Shown one piece after another: positions 35,735 to 44,141 of a DNA stretch of 64,000 nucleotides. The notes below the pieces were generated by a model. That model made no database searches and had not been told where the DNA came from. It was given only the letters and a program-made list of their open reading frames with translations. The stretch comes from Neoluteolibacter marinus. GTDB lineage: Bacteria; Verrucomicrobiota; Verrucomicrobiia; Verrucomicrobiales; Akkermansiaceae. The stretch's first letter is position 1; each line of letters begins with the position of its first letter. Both the position numbers and the translations under genes were made by a program. The stretch covers positions 1-64,000 of the forward strand of contig NZ_JACZFQ010000025.1 in the NCBI RefSeq assembly GCF_014904755.1. Direction: 5' to 3'.

Positions 35735-36751
35735 TCCGATCCAACAACCGGCCGCCTGCTCGTTCCCGCCCAACGCAGTCACCAGAGCCCGGTCCGCCTC
35801 TTTCCGGCCCAAAAGCGCCACCGCCGCCACAAGCTGCAGGGCCGAAGTGGCACCATACGATTCGCCCAGTAGCTTCTTCACCGATATCCGTCGCCCCTGC
35901 CAGCTGGCGAAGGCCCTGTTCTCCGGATCATCATAGCGGGGCACCCCGGTCCTCGAATCGGCAAGCAAGGTCCGGCCATCGTCGCTGGCGCCGCTCGCCG
36001 CGGACAACTCCTCCAACGCCGCCGCGCGATCCCCTCCCGGCACAAGCGCCACCGGATCGGGGACCGACAACAGGAGCGGGCCCTCGGCCCCGGGTTCGAG
36101 ATAAATGGCACCCGCCCCTTCCGACGGCACGTAGTGATCGGAGTATAGTTGCAGCGCCTCGGCGCTGAGCCAGTCGATCTCTTCCGGCGCCACGACCAGC
36201 ACACCGTCGCAGTCGCCGCGCTGCAGCCATTCGGCCGCGAGCTCCAAGGCGGTGAAAACTTCCGCCCCGTCGCCCAGCAGGGTGTCGTTCGGGGCGGTCG
36301 AGGCAAACATCGCCGACAGGTGGCTGGACGGCGCGTTGAAGACCGTCTCCGGAAACAGGATCGGGCTCGCCACCGAAGGGTCCGACACCACCTCCCCGAA
36401 GAAGCGGTTCGAGTAATTCACGCAGCCGTTCATCAGCGAGCAGATCACCCCGAGCCGGAAATCCCCGGTCGCGATCCGCTCGATGCGCTCCGGACCGAGC
36501 GCCTCGATCGCAGCGGCCGCGGCGAACTTTGAAATCGGGCTAACCCGGCGCAAGCGCGGGTTCCTCGGCAAGCCGGACGGTGCCCCCGGAACACGCAGCA
36601 CCGGCGTCACCACCGGAGGCCCGTCCCGGCGCTCGCGCGAGAGCTCCGACAACGGCGGCCGGACACCCGCATCGAGCATTTCCATCAAGGCCGGCACCCC
36701 CCAGCCCGCGGGACTGACGGCACCCGTGCCAGCGATCGCGATCGGCTTCAT
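35726..36751 (-). CDS. Ketosynthase-like chain-length-factor protein
   Basis: A 341-residue thiolase-fold protein related to Ketoacyl-synt_2-type 'chain length factors' of aryl-polyene and type II systems. The N-terminus AIAGTGAVSPAGWGVPALME, FAAAAAIEALGPERIE and FPETVFNAPSSHLSA fit the family. No CSS/CAS nucleophile is present where a ketosynthase has its Cys, so it is probably a non-catalytic partner of the adjacent ketosynthase. It begins in an ATGA overlap with the ketosynthase stop (36748-36751), so the pair should be made in equal amounts. Cytoplasmic. Confidence 0.75.
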   Translation of the reverse strand: MKPIAIAGTGAVSPAGWGVPALMEMLDAGVRPPLSELSRERRDGPPVVTPVLRVPGAPSGLPRNPRLRRVSPISKFAAAAAIEALGPERIERIATGDFRLGVICSLMNGCVNYSNRFFGEVVSDPSVASPILFPETVFNAPSSHLSAMFASTAPNDTLLGDGAEVFTALELAAEWLQRGDCDGVLVVAPEEIDWLSAEALQLYSDHYVPSEGAGAIYLEPGAEGPLLLSVPDPVALVPGGDRAAALEELSAASGASDDGRTLLADSRTGVPRYDDPENRAFASWQGRRISVKKLLGESYGATSALQLVAAVALLGRKEADRALVTALGGNEQAAGCWIGQK

Positions 36752-37989
36752 GCTTGGTCCTCCTTCCGGAAAATGAGCGTGGCATTGGCACCGCCGAAGC
36801 CGAACGAGTTGGTCAGCGCGACCTTCACCCGGGCGTCACGGGGCTGTTGCACCAGGTCGAACTCCACCACCGGGTCGACCTCGCGGACACTGAGGCTGGC
36901 AGGCAGGAACTGGTCGCGGAGCGCCAGCAGGCACAGGACCGATTCCACCGAACCCGCACCGCCGAGCAGATGACCGATCGATGACTTGGTCGAGGAAACG
37001 CGGATCTTCGCCGTGGCGGCCCCGGCCCAGCGCGAAATCGCGCGGGCTTCCGCGACATCATTGAGCGGCGTCCCGGTGCCGTGGGAGTTGATGTAGTCGA
37101 CCTGCTCCGGCTCCAGGCCCGCCTGTCGGGTCGCGCGCGTCATCGTGCCGAGCGCGGCGTCTCCTTCCGGGTGGGGTTGGGTCAGGTGATGGATGTCGGT
37201 CGCGGCGGCGTAGGCGAGGAGACTGCCGAAGCTGTCCGCGTTCCTGGCCCGGGCGGCGTCGAGCGACTCGACCACTACGAAGCCCGCACCCTCGCCAATC
37301 GCAAGACCATCGCGCGCGGCGTCGAAGGGACGTGGAATCCCACTGGGAGAAAGTGCCTGCAGCGAATCGAAGCCCGCGAACACCAGTTGGCTGAGCGCGT
37401 CGTAGCCGCCGGCCAGGACCCGCTCTGCCTTGCCTTCTGAGACCATCTGGTAGGCGTGGCCAATCGCATTCGCGCCGGAGGCACAGGCATTGGAAATGAT
37501 CCGCAAGGGCCCGCGGACTCCCAGCGCCCGCATCATCGCGGTCATCTGGTACTGGGCCTGGTAGGTCTCGACGCGCAGGAACTGGCCGCGCCGGGACGTT
37601 CCCTCGACGGCCTGCAGGTAGTATTTTTCACCGACCGGCATCGCGATCGCCGAGGTGCCCACAATCACCGGCATCTCACCGCCGGAGAGCCCCGCGGTTT
37701 CGAGCGCCTCGCGGGCGGAGATGAGCGCCATGCGGGTGCCACGGTCCATCCGCGCCCATTCCTTGCGGGGCACGTAGGGCAGGCTGTCCGGCAATTCGGC
37801 CTGACCGGCCGTGCCGACGCGCTGGCGGGAGACATCGAACAAATCGACCGGCCGGAAGGCCGTGCGGCCGGCGCGGAAGCCGGCGGCGTTCGCATCGAGG
37901 CCGCAGCCCATCGAGGTCAGGATCCCCGCGCCGCTGATGACGACGGGACGGGGTTGGGAGGAGAATTCGTGGTCGGCGTGAAAGGCCAC
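36748..37989 (-). CDS. Beta-ketoacyl-ACP synthase (FabF-like)
   Basis: Condensing enzyme of 413 residues that extends an ACP-bound chain with malonyl-ACP. The catalytic triad is visible: Cys in SNACASGANAIGH, His in NSHGTGTPLNDVAE and His in SSIGHLLGGAGSVE. The N-terminal VVISGAGILTSMG and C-terminal SFGFGGANATLIF also match FabF. The GTG at 37989 is preferred because the TTG further upstream overlaps the promoter. It lies in a divergent pair with the AMP-ligase and in an operon with the chain-length-factor gene. The product is probably not a housekeeping fatty acid. Confidence 0.92.
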   Translation of the reverse strand: MAFHADHEFSSQPRPVVISGAGILTSMGCGLDANAAGFRAGRTAFRPVDLFDVSRQRVGTAGQAELPDSLPYVPRKEWARMDRGTRMALISAREALETAGLSGGEMPVIVGTSAIAMPVGEKYYLQAVEGTSRRGQFLRVETYQAQYQMTAMMRALGVRGPLRIISNACASGANAIGHAYQMVSEGKAERVLAGGYDALSQLVFAGFDSLQALSPSGIPRPFDAARDGLAIGEGAGFVVVESLDAARARNADSFGSLLAYAAATDIHHLTQPHPEGDAALGTMTRATRQAGLEPEQVDYINSHGTGTPLNDVAEARAISRWAGAATAKIRVSSTKSSIGHLLGGAGSVESVLCLLALRDQFLPASLSVREVDPVVEFDLVQQPRDARVKVALTNSFGFGGANATLIFRKEDQA

Positions 37990-38035
37990 GGGAAAAGAAT
38001 TTCGAAAGTTCGGGCTCGTCGGGCGCGGCCCCGCG

Positions 38036-38065
38036 CAGCTAGGCAACAGCCGTCGAGCTTGTCAA
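38036..38065 (-). promoter_or_regulatory. Sigma-70-type promoter for the ketosynthase pair
   Basis: On the minus strand: TTGACA (38065-38060), 18-nt spacer, TAGCTG (38041-38036), 46 nt before the GTG start. It lies directly against the ATG of the divergent AMP-ligase gene. Confidence 0.5.
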
Positions 38066-39301
38066 ATGCTGCTTCCCCGATGGACCGAAACCTGTGAGCG
38101 ATTCCGCGACCGCACCGCGATCATCGACGGCCACGACGTGTGGACTTTCGGTGACCTCGCCGACCGCCTGGACGCCCTGCCGGTGGCCTCGCGACCGGTG
38201 ATCGCGAGCGGCTGCGTGGCGGAGATCGCCACCGCGGTGCTGCGTGGCTGGCGCGACGGCCAGCCGGTCCTGCCGGTCGAGAAAAGCACCGCCGAACCCG
38301 CGTTGCCGGCCGAATTCCCCGAGGGAACCGTCCACCTCAAGCTGACGCCCGGAATCTGCGGGACCCCGCGAGCCGTGTTCTTTTCCGCCGGGCAGATCGC
38401 CGCCGACGCCGATCGCCTGGTCGCCGCGATGGGCCTGCGGCCCGAAGTCCCGAACCTGGCCGCGATTTCGGTGACGCACTCGTATGGATTCTCCAGCGTC
38501 ATCCTTCCCTTGCTGCTCCACGGGGTGCCGGTGCATGCCGTCGAGGTGCCCTTCCCCAAGGTGATGGCCGACGCGATGGCCATGCACGACTCGGTCGTGC
38601 TGCCGGCCGTGCCGTCCATGTGGAAGGCTTGGCTGCGATCGGGCATCCTCCGCGCCGACAAAATCGCCCTCGCGGTCTCCGCCGGGGCACCGCTGTCCCT
38701 TGAGCTGGAGCAAGCAGTCTTCGAGCGCTGCGGGCTGAAACTGCACAACTTCTACGGCGCCAGCGAATGCGGCGGCATTTCCTACGACTCCAGCAGCCAA
38801 CCGCGCAGCGATGCTTCCGACCTTGGAACACCGCTCGACGGGGTCACGGTGGCAGTGGATGCGTCCGGCCGATTCCTGGTCCAAAGCACCTCCGTGGCGC
38901 TCGGTTACGAATCGTCCCGCGAAACCGAGCGCCTCGGCAACGGCGAGTTCCTGACCCAGGACTACGGCAGGATCGAGAACGGCCGGCTGTTCCTCGAAAG
39001 CAGCGGCGCGGAATCGATCAACGTCGCCGGCCGCAAGATCGGTCCCGCGCGCATCGAGGCCGCGCTGATGGCCACTGGACTGGTTGAAAAGGCGCGGGTC
39101 TTCGGCGTGCCGAGCCACGACCCCGAACGGGTCGAGGAAATCACCGCCATGGTGGAGCTGAAGTCGGCATCCCTCGAGTCCCTGCGCCAAGCCGCCACCG
39201 CCGCCCTCGCCGGCTGGGAGATGCCTCGTCACTGGATTGCCGATGCGGACGGCTCCTGCTGGTCGCAGTCCCGGGCCGAGCTCAAGAAGCGCTGGTCATG
39301 A
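38066..39301 (+). CDS. AMP-dependent acyl ligase (ANL superfamily), short form
   Basis: Predicted acyl- or aryl-activating enzyme of 411 residues, shorter than the usual 500 or more. Recognisable cores are the A5-like NFYGASECGGISYDS, A7-like TQDYGRIENGRL, and A8-like SINVAGRKIGPARIEAALM. The C-terminal ELKKRW supplies a possible catalytic Lys. The ATP loop usually written TSGTTGxPK is degenerate here (TPGICGTPRAV). In aryl-polyene-type clusters such a ligase loads the starter acid on the ACP. It overlaps the next gene in an ATGA junction. Cytoplasmic; substrate unknown. Confidence 0.75.
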   Translation: MLLPRWTETCERFRDRTAIIDGHDVWTFGDLADRLDALPVASRPVIASGCVAEIATAVLRGWRDGQPVLPVEKSTAEPALPAEFPEGTVHLKLTPGICGTPRAVFFSAGQIAADADRLVAAMGLRPEVPNLAAISVTHSYGFSSVILPLLLHGVPVHAVEVPFPKVMADAMAMHDSVVLPAVPSMWKAWLRSGILRADKIALAVSAGAPLSLELEQAVFERCGLKLHNFYGASECGGISYDSSSQPRSDASDLGTPLDGVTVAVDASGRFLVQSTSVALGYESSRETERLGNGEFLTQDYGRIENGRLFLESSGAESINVAGRKIGPARIEAALMATGLVEKARVFGVPSHDPERVEEITAMVELKSASLESLRQAATAALAGWEMPRHWIADADGSCWSQSRAELKKRWS

Positions 39302-40209
39302 CCATCTCCCGGAGAAGCTGGATCCATCTGGCGTTTGCCACCCTTTGCGGCTGCAAAGGCCGCAAGACGGCAGGTCCTACCCGAACCCCTCCCAACGACG
39401 CGGCCCCTCGACTTCTGGCGGGTCCTTTTGAAATCGACCTGCCGCCCGGGTGGAGAGCCTCCGCCTCAATCGAGAAGGTCCCGGCGCATGCGCTCTACAC
39501 CCCCGATCAATTCAAGTGGCTTCAGCAGGCCGAGGCGGAGGGGGATCCTTCGCCCCCTCTGCTCAAACCACACTTCGGCGTCCGCCCCCAGCACTGGGCG
39601 ATTCGCCTGCCAGCGGCGATACCGCCGGGATTCACGCTCTCACAAATGGACGCCGGGGATAATCCCACCGCCCCCCAGATTCTCATCCACAAGGCCAGAG
39701 AATGGGCCTCGATCTTCCGGGACGGCACCGAAGGGCTCCGAGACTCCACTGCAGTCATCCAGTCCATGCGGCAAAAACTCGATGCGACCATCCGGGGAGA
39801 AGGAGTGGATCCATGCCCGGCGGTGATGGACGGTTCCCTCACCTTCGATTGCCTGAAAAAGCGCCTCGACTTCGAAGGTGGCTACGGAATTCGAATGATC
39901 GCCCAACGGACCATCGAACCGCAAATGATCCGGAAGGGGCAGCTCCACTACCTGTTTGTGGGCATTTCGGACGATAACACCTGTCAGGTCCTCGCCACAT
40001 TCCCGGTTACCCTCCCGGGATTGCCGGGAGAAGATTCATTGGAGCACCTTGGACAACGCTTCGAGCCGTACCACGAATTCGTTCAAGACTACGACTCGTA
40101 TCAAGGCGACGCGATCACCTGGCTTGAGCAACATGCCACTGAGATTGATCCGAGTTTGGACAAGCTCGACAAGATGTTGGAAAACCTCGTGGTGCGCCAG
40201 TGGGAGTGA
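39298..40209 (+). CDS. Putative lipoprotein of unknown function in the ketosynthase cluster
   Basis: Unrecognised 303-residue protein. The N-terminus SRRSWIHLAFATLCGCKG looks like a signal with lipobox LCGC (Cys19), and the twin Arg suggests possible Tat use. The mature region starts with a Pro/Thr-rich linker, then FEIDLPPGWRASASIEKVP, a phrase seen in secreted beta-rich proteins, and ends in a helical tail. No catalytic motif is visible. It is translationally coupled to the AMP-ligase (4-nt overlap) yet is extracytoplasmic, so it might help deliver or anchor the product. GC content appears lower than its neighbours. Confidence 0.6.
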   Translation: MTISRRSWIHLAFATLCGCKGRKTAGPTRTPPNDAAPRLLAGPFEIDLPPGWRASASIEKVPAHALYTPDQFKWLQQAEAEGDPSPPLLKPHFGVRPQHWAIRLPAAIPPGFTLSQMDAGDNPTAPQILIHKAREWASIFRDGTEGLRDSTAVIQSMRQKLDATIRGEGVDPCPAVMDGSLTFDCLKKRLDFEGGYGIRMIAQRTIEPQMIRKGQLHYLFVGISDDNTCQVLATFPVTLPGLPGEDSLEHLGQRFEPYHEFVQDYDSYQGDAITWLEQHATEIDPSLDKLDKMLENLVVRQWE

Positions 40210-40215
40210 AGCCGA

Positions 40216-40644
40216 TCAAGAAGCGTCTTCCTGCCCGCTGAGCATGATCTTCGCGGTCGCCAGCGGGCGGTCGCCGGTGCTGACTTCGCCCGAAACCTGG
40301 ATCATCCCGCCGAGCCGGCCTTCCACCTCGGCCCGCAGGGTCAGTGTTTCACCCGGTTTGGCGGCGCCGAGGATCTTCGCACCGCGCACCCCGGTGAGCA
40401 GCAGATTCCGCAACGGCGGGATGGCGGAATCACTCTGTGCGACCACCCCGCCAAGCTGCGCGATCGCCTCGATCAGGATCACCCCTGGCATCAGCGGATT
40501 GCCGGGAAAGTGCCCGGCCAGGAAGGCCTCGTCGCCCCGCACCCGGTAACTCGCGGTGGCGGATTTTCCGGGATCGAGTCGGTCGATGGCATCCACGAAT
40601 CGGAACTCCTGACCGTGGGGCAGCGCGGCGAGCGGATCTTGCAT
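40216..40644 (-). CDS. 3-hydroxyacyl-ACP dehydratase (FabZ-like)
   Basis: Hot-dog-fold dehydratase of 142 residues that removes water from 3-hydroxyacyl-ACP. The active-site His is in AGHFPGNPLMPGVILIEAIA, with the catalytic acid expected in the helix after it (EAIAQLGG). FRFVDAIDRLDPGKSATASY matches the FabZ N-terminal block. The start at 40644 (MQDPLAALPHG) gives the normal length. It converges on the lipoprotein gene with 6 nt between the stops. It belongs to the same ACP pathway; no ketoreductase is seen in the window. Confidence 0.88.
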   Translation of the reverse strand: MQDPLAALPHGQEFRFVDAIDRLDPGKSATASYRVRGDEAFLAGHFPGNPLMPGVILIEAIAQLGGVVAQSDSAIPPLRNLLLTGVRGAKILGAAKPGETLTLRAEVEGRLGGMIQVSGEVSTGDRPLATAKIMLSGQEDAS

Positions 40645-40761
40645 GGCGCCGATCCATCCCGCCCGGATCGCCCCTGACAAGCCCGCATCCACCGGCTGGT
40701 GCCGGAATTTTCAATCGACCGCCCCTGCCGCGGCCGGGTAGATTATGACGCCTGTTGATCC

Positions 40762-41598
40762 ATGCCCTCCTTGGAAAGCCAGACGTTGAGTCAATCCGAA
40801 GCCCCCCCCACACCGATCCACCGCTGGTGGCGTTGGCCCTGGGACGCCGTGGCGACCGCAGGCGCCTTCATCTACTGGGGCGTCGCCGGCCTGCTGATCA
40901 CGGTGATTTCGATCCCGCTGATCTTTGTCCTGCCCTGCCAGGTCGCGAGAAAGCTCGGCCGCGGCATGCTCCACCGGGCGTTCCGGATTTTCTGCGGCTA
41001 CCTGCGGGTCACCCGCCTGGTGCAGGCGGACCTCAGCTCGCTCGACCAGCTGAAAGACCAGCAAGGCCCCGTGATCATCGCGCCGAACCACACCTCCCTG
41101 TGGGACGCGGTCTTTGTCATTTCCAAGCTCCCGCAGCCGATCTGCATCATGAAGGAGTCGATCCTCTGCAACCCCTTCCTCGGCGGCGGGGCGCGGCTGG
41201 CGGGCTACATCCCGAATGGATCCTCGGCCCGGATGGTGAAGGCCGCCGCCGCCGCGCTTCAGAACGGCGGCCAACTGCTGCTGTTCCCCGAGGGCACCCG
41301 CACCCGCCGCGACGCCCGCTGGATCAATCCCCTCCGCGGCGGCTGCGCGCTGATCGCCCGCTGCGCCGGCGTTCCGGTCCGCCCGGTGTTCATACGCAGC
41401 AATACCCGCTTCCTTGAAAAAGGCTGGCCGCTGTGGAAAAAGCCCGAGTTCCCGATCCGCCTCAGCATCGAGCTCGGCGATCCCGTGATGGCCGGAGAAA
41501 ACGAGACCGCCCACGAGTTCACCAAACGCCTCGAGGCGATCTACATCGAGAATCTCTCCCGCGCCCACAAGCTGCGCCGCCAGATCGAGGAAAATTGA
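40762..41598 (+). CDS. 1-acylglycerol-3-phosphate acyltransferase-like (PlsC family)
   Basis: Lysophospholipid acyltransferase-type membrane enzyme of 278 residues. An N-terminal hydrophobic segment (about 28-58) precedes the HX4D active site NHTSLWDAVF, then FLGGGARLAGYIP and the PEGTRTR motif. It may complete phosphatidic acid synthesis or attach the acyl product of the neighbouring ketosynthase cluster to a lipid, as the PlsC-like protein of aryl-polyene clusters is thought to do. It diverges from the FabZ-like gene. A second PlsC-type gene lies at 50330. Substrate not determined. Confidence 0.85.
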   Translation: MPSLESQTLSQSEAPPTPIHRWWRWPWDAVATAGAFIYWGVAGLLITVISIPLIFVLPCQVARKLGRGMLHRAFRIFCGYLRVTRLVQADLSSLDQLKDQQGPVIIAPNHTSLWDAVFVISKLPQPICIMKESILCNPFLGGGARLAGYIPNGSSARMVKAAAAALQNGGQLLLFPEGTRTRRDARWINPLRGGCALIARCAGVPVRPVFIRSNTRFLEKGWPLWKKPEFPIRLSIELGDPVMAGENETAHEFTKRLEAIYIENLSRAHKLRRQIEEN

Positions 41599-41701
41599 GG
41601 GGGCCCGACCCCCGGATTCCGCTTGTGACCCGCCCCGCCCGTCCCCTACGGTCCCGCCGCGCCGCGCGGGGCAGCCTTTCCTTCGCGGCCGATCCGTGCC
41701 C

Positions 41702-42841
41702 ATGAAAGCCATTCTCGCCCTGGAAGACGGCCGCCTTTTCGAAGGCCGCGCCTACGGAGCATCCGGAACCACCACCGGGGAAATCTGCTTCAACACTTCG
41801 ATGACCGGTTACCAGGAGGTGATCACCGATCCCTCCTACCGTGGCCAGATCGTTGCGATGACCTACCCGCAGATCGGCAACTACGGGATCAACCCGGAAG
41901 ACGCCGAATCGTCGGCCCCGCACATCCGCGGCCTGGTCATCGGCGAGCTGTCCCCTGTCGCCTCGAACTGGCGCTCCCGCCAGACCCTCGCCGACTACTT
42001 TTCCGAACACGGCGTGCTCGGCATCGAGCACATCGACACCCGCGCCCTGACCAAGCACCTGCGCTCGCGCGGGGCGATGCGCGCCTGCCTGACCACCGAA
42101 CTCGACAGCGCCGGTGCCATTGAGGCAGCGAAAGCGTCGCCGTCGATGGAAGGCATGGACTACGTCCAGGAAGTCTCGACCGACAAGGACTACGCCTGGG
42201 AGGCCGACTCGCGCCGCTTCACGCTGCCCAACGCCTCGGCCGGCCAGCTGGAAACCTACCTCGAACTGCCGCCGCTCAAGCACCGCATTGTCGCCTATGA
42301 CTTCGGCATCAAGTGGAACATCCTCCGCCGCCTCCGCCAGGCCGGCTTCGAGGTCGATGTGGTGAATTCCCGCACCTCTGCCGAAGCCGTGCTGGCGAAA
42401 AACCCCGACGGCATCTTTCTCTCCAACGGCCCCGGCGATCCGGCGGCGCTCGGCTACATCCACGAGGAAATCAAGAAGCTGCTCGGCAAGAAGCCGGTGT
42501 TCGGCATCTGCCTGGGCAACCAGATCCTCAGCCACGCCTTCGGTGGCAAGACCTACAAGCTCAAGTTCGGCCACCGCGGCGGCAACCAGCCGGTCAAGGA
42601 CCTGCGCAGCGGCAAGATCTCGATCACCTCTCAGAACCACGGTTTCGCGGTCGATGCCGATTCCCTGCCATCCAACGTGGAAGTGACCCACATCAACCTC
42701 AACGACGACACCGTCGAGGGAATCCGCCACAAGGAGATGCCGGTCTTCTCCGTGCAGTATCACCCCGAAGCAGCTCCCGGCCCGCACGACGCGACCTACT
42801 TCTTCGACGAGTTCGCCGCGCTGATCGACGCCACCAAGTGA
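41702..42841 (+). CDS. carA: Carbamoyl-phosphate synthase small subunit
   Basis: Glutaminase subunit of carbamoyl-phosphate synthase, which releases ammonia from glutamine for CarB in pyrimidine and arginine synthesis. The 379 residues include the N-terminal CPSase domain (ALEDGRLFEGRAYGA, SMTGYQEVITDPSY) and a C-terminal class I amidotransferase. In that domain the Cys270 nucleophile is in FGICLGNQ, followed by GHRGGNQPVKDL and the His/Glu in QYHPEAAPGPHD. ATG at 41702 is preferred to the GTG two codons upstream. purA follows after 31 nt; carB is not in the window. Confidence 0.97.
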   Translation: MKAILALEDGRLFEGRAYGASGTTTGEICFNTSMTGYQEVITDPSYRGQIVAMTYPQIGNYGINPEDAESSAPHIRGLVIGELSPVASNWRSRQTLADYFSEHGVLGIEHIDTRALTKHLRSRGAMRACLTTELDSAGAIEAAKASPSMEGMDYVQEVSTDKDYAWEADSRRFTLPNASAGQLETYLELPPLKHRIVAYDFGIKWNILRRLRQAGFEVDVVNSRTSAEAVLAKNPDGIFLSNGPGDPAALGYIHEEIKKLLGKKPVFGICLGNQILSHAFGGKTYKLKFGHRGGNQPVKDLRSGKISITSQNHGFAVDADSLPSNVEVTHINLNDDTVEGIRHKEMPVFSVQYHPEAAPGPHDATYFFDEFAALIDATK

Positions 42842-42852
42842 GTCTCTCCTCC

Positions 42853-42872
42853 TGATCACGGTTCACTTCTTC
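42853..42872 (+). repeat. GATCAC-type leader before purA
   Basis: A 20-nt pyrimidine-rich leader, TGATCACGGTTCACTTCTTC, ends directly at the purA ATG. It has the same character as the xseA and sucD leaders and no Shine-Dalgarno motif. Confidence 0.5.
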
Positions 42873-44141
42873 ATGAACACCATCGTCACCGGTCTCCAGT
42901 GGGGAGACGAAGGCAAGGGCAAGATCGTCGACTACCTCACCGAATCCGCCGACGTCGTCGTCCGCGGCCAGGGAGGCAACAACGCCGGCCACACGGTCAT
43001 CGCGCGCGGCACCAAGTACGTCCTCCACCTGCTGCCCTCCGGCATTCTCTGGGATGGCAAGACCAACATCATCGGCAACGGCGTGGTCGTCGACCCGGTG
43101 GGCCTGGTCGCGGAAATCGAGCGCGTCGAGGGCCAGGGTGTCTCGATCACCCCGGAAAAGCTGCTGATTTCCGACCGCGCGCACGTCGTGCTGCCGCTGC
43201 ACAAGGAGCTCGATGCCGCCCGCGAGGCCGCCCTCGGCGACCGCAAGATCGGCACCACCAAGCGCGGCATCGGCCCGGCCTACGCCGACAAGATCAACCG
43301 CTGCGGCCTGCGCGTCGCCGACCTGCTCGACGAGACCTATTTCCGCGAGATGGTCGGCCACCGCACCGCCGATGCCAACGAGGTGCTGGCCAAGTTCGGC
43401 CTGCCGACCTTCGACGCCACCGAACAGGCCGACGAGGTGCTCGCCGCCTTCGCCCGGCTGCGGCCGCACGTCTCCAACACCATCCCGGTCCTCCACCAAG
43501 CCTGGAAGGACGGCAAGACGATCCTTTTCGAAGGCGCCCAGGGCACCCTGCTCGACATCGACTTCGGCACCTACCCCTTCGTCACCTCGTCGAACACCAC
43601 TTCCGGCGGCTCTTGCACCGGCACCGGCCTGCCGCCGACCGCGATCGACCAGGTGATCGGCGTCTGTAAGGCCTACACCACCCGCGTCGGCTCCGGACCC
43701 TTCCCGAGCGCCGACGAAGGCCTCTCGCAGTATCTCCACGACCTCGGCCGCGAATTCGGCGCCACCACCGGCCGCGCCCGCGGCTGCGGATGGCTCGATG
43801 CCGTCCTTCTGCGCCACGGCTGCATGGTCAACGGCACCACCGGCCTGGCCGTCACCAACGTCGACGGCCTCGACAACTACGAGACCCTCCGTATTTGCAC
43901 CGGCTACGAGATCGACGGCACCGTCCACGAGCTCCCGCCGGCCGACCGCCACGCCTGGGACCGAGCCAAGGCCGTCTACGAGGAGCTTCCCGGCTGGCAG
44001 CAGGACACCACGGCCTGCACCTCCTACGAGCAGCTCCCGGAAAAGGCCAAGGCCTACCTCGATCGCCTCAGCGACCTCTGCGGCACACCGGTGAAATTCG
44101 TCGGCGTCGGTCCCGACCGCGTCCAGACGCTGGTCGTCTAA
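42873..44141 (+). CDS. purA: Adenylosuccinate synthetase
   Basis: GTP-dependent enzyme joining IMP and aspartate in AMP synthesis, 422 residues, normal length. Signatures are the N-terminal GTP loop QWGDEGKGKIVD with the catalytic Asp, GGNNAGHTV with the catalytic His, GTTKRGIGPAYADK, FEGAQGTLLDIDFGTYPFVTSS (spanning about residues 214-235), VGSGPFPS and the C-terminal GVGPDRVQTLVV. It is downstream of carA in the same direction and overlaps the convergent sigma-factor gene by 4 nt. Cytoplasmic, complete. Confidence 0.98.
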   Translation: MNTIVTGLQWGDEGKGKIVDYLTESADVVVRGQGGNNAGHTVIARGTKYVLHLLPSGILWDGKTNIIGNGVVVDPVGLVAEIERVEGQGVSITPEKLLISDRAHVVLPLHKELDAAREAALGDRKIGTTKRGIGPAYADKINRCGLRVADLLDETYFREMVGHRTADANEVLAKFGLPTFDATEQADEVLAAFARLRPHVSNTIPVLHQAWKDGKTILFEGAQGTLLDIDFGTYPFVTSSNTTSGGSCTGTGLPPTAIDQVIGVCKAYTTRVGSGPFPSADEGLSQYLHDLGREFGATTGRARGCGWLDAVLLRHGCMVNGTTGLAVTNVDGLDNYETLRICTGYEIDGTVHELPPADRHAWDRAKAVYEELPGWQQDTTACTSYEQLPEKAKAYLDRLSDLCGTPVKFVGVGPDRVQTLVV

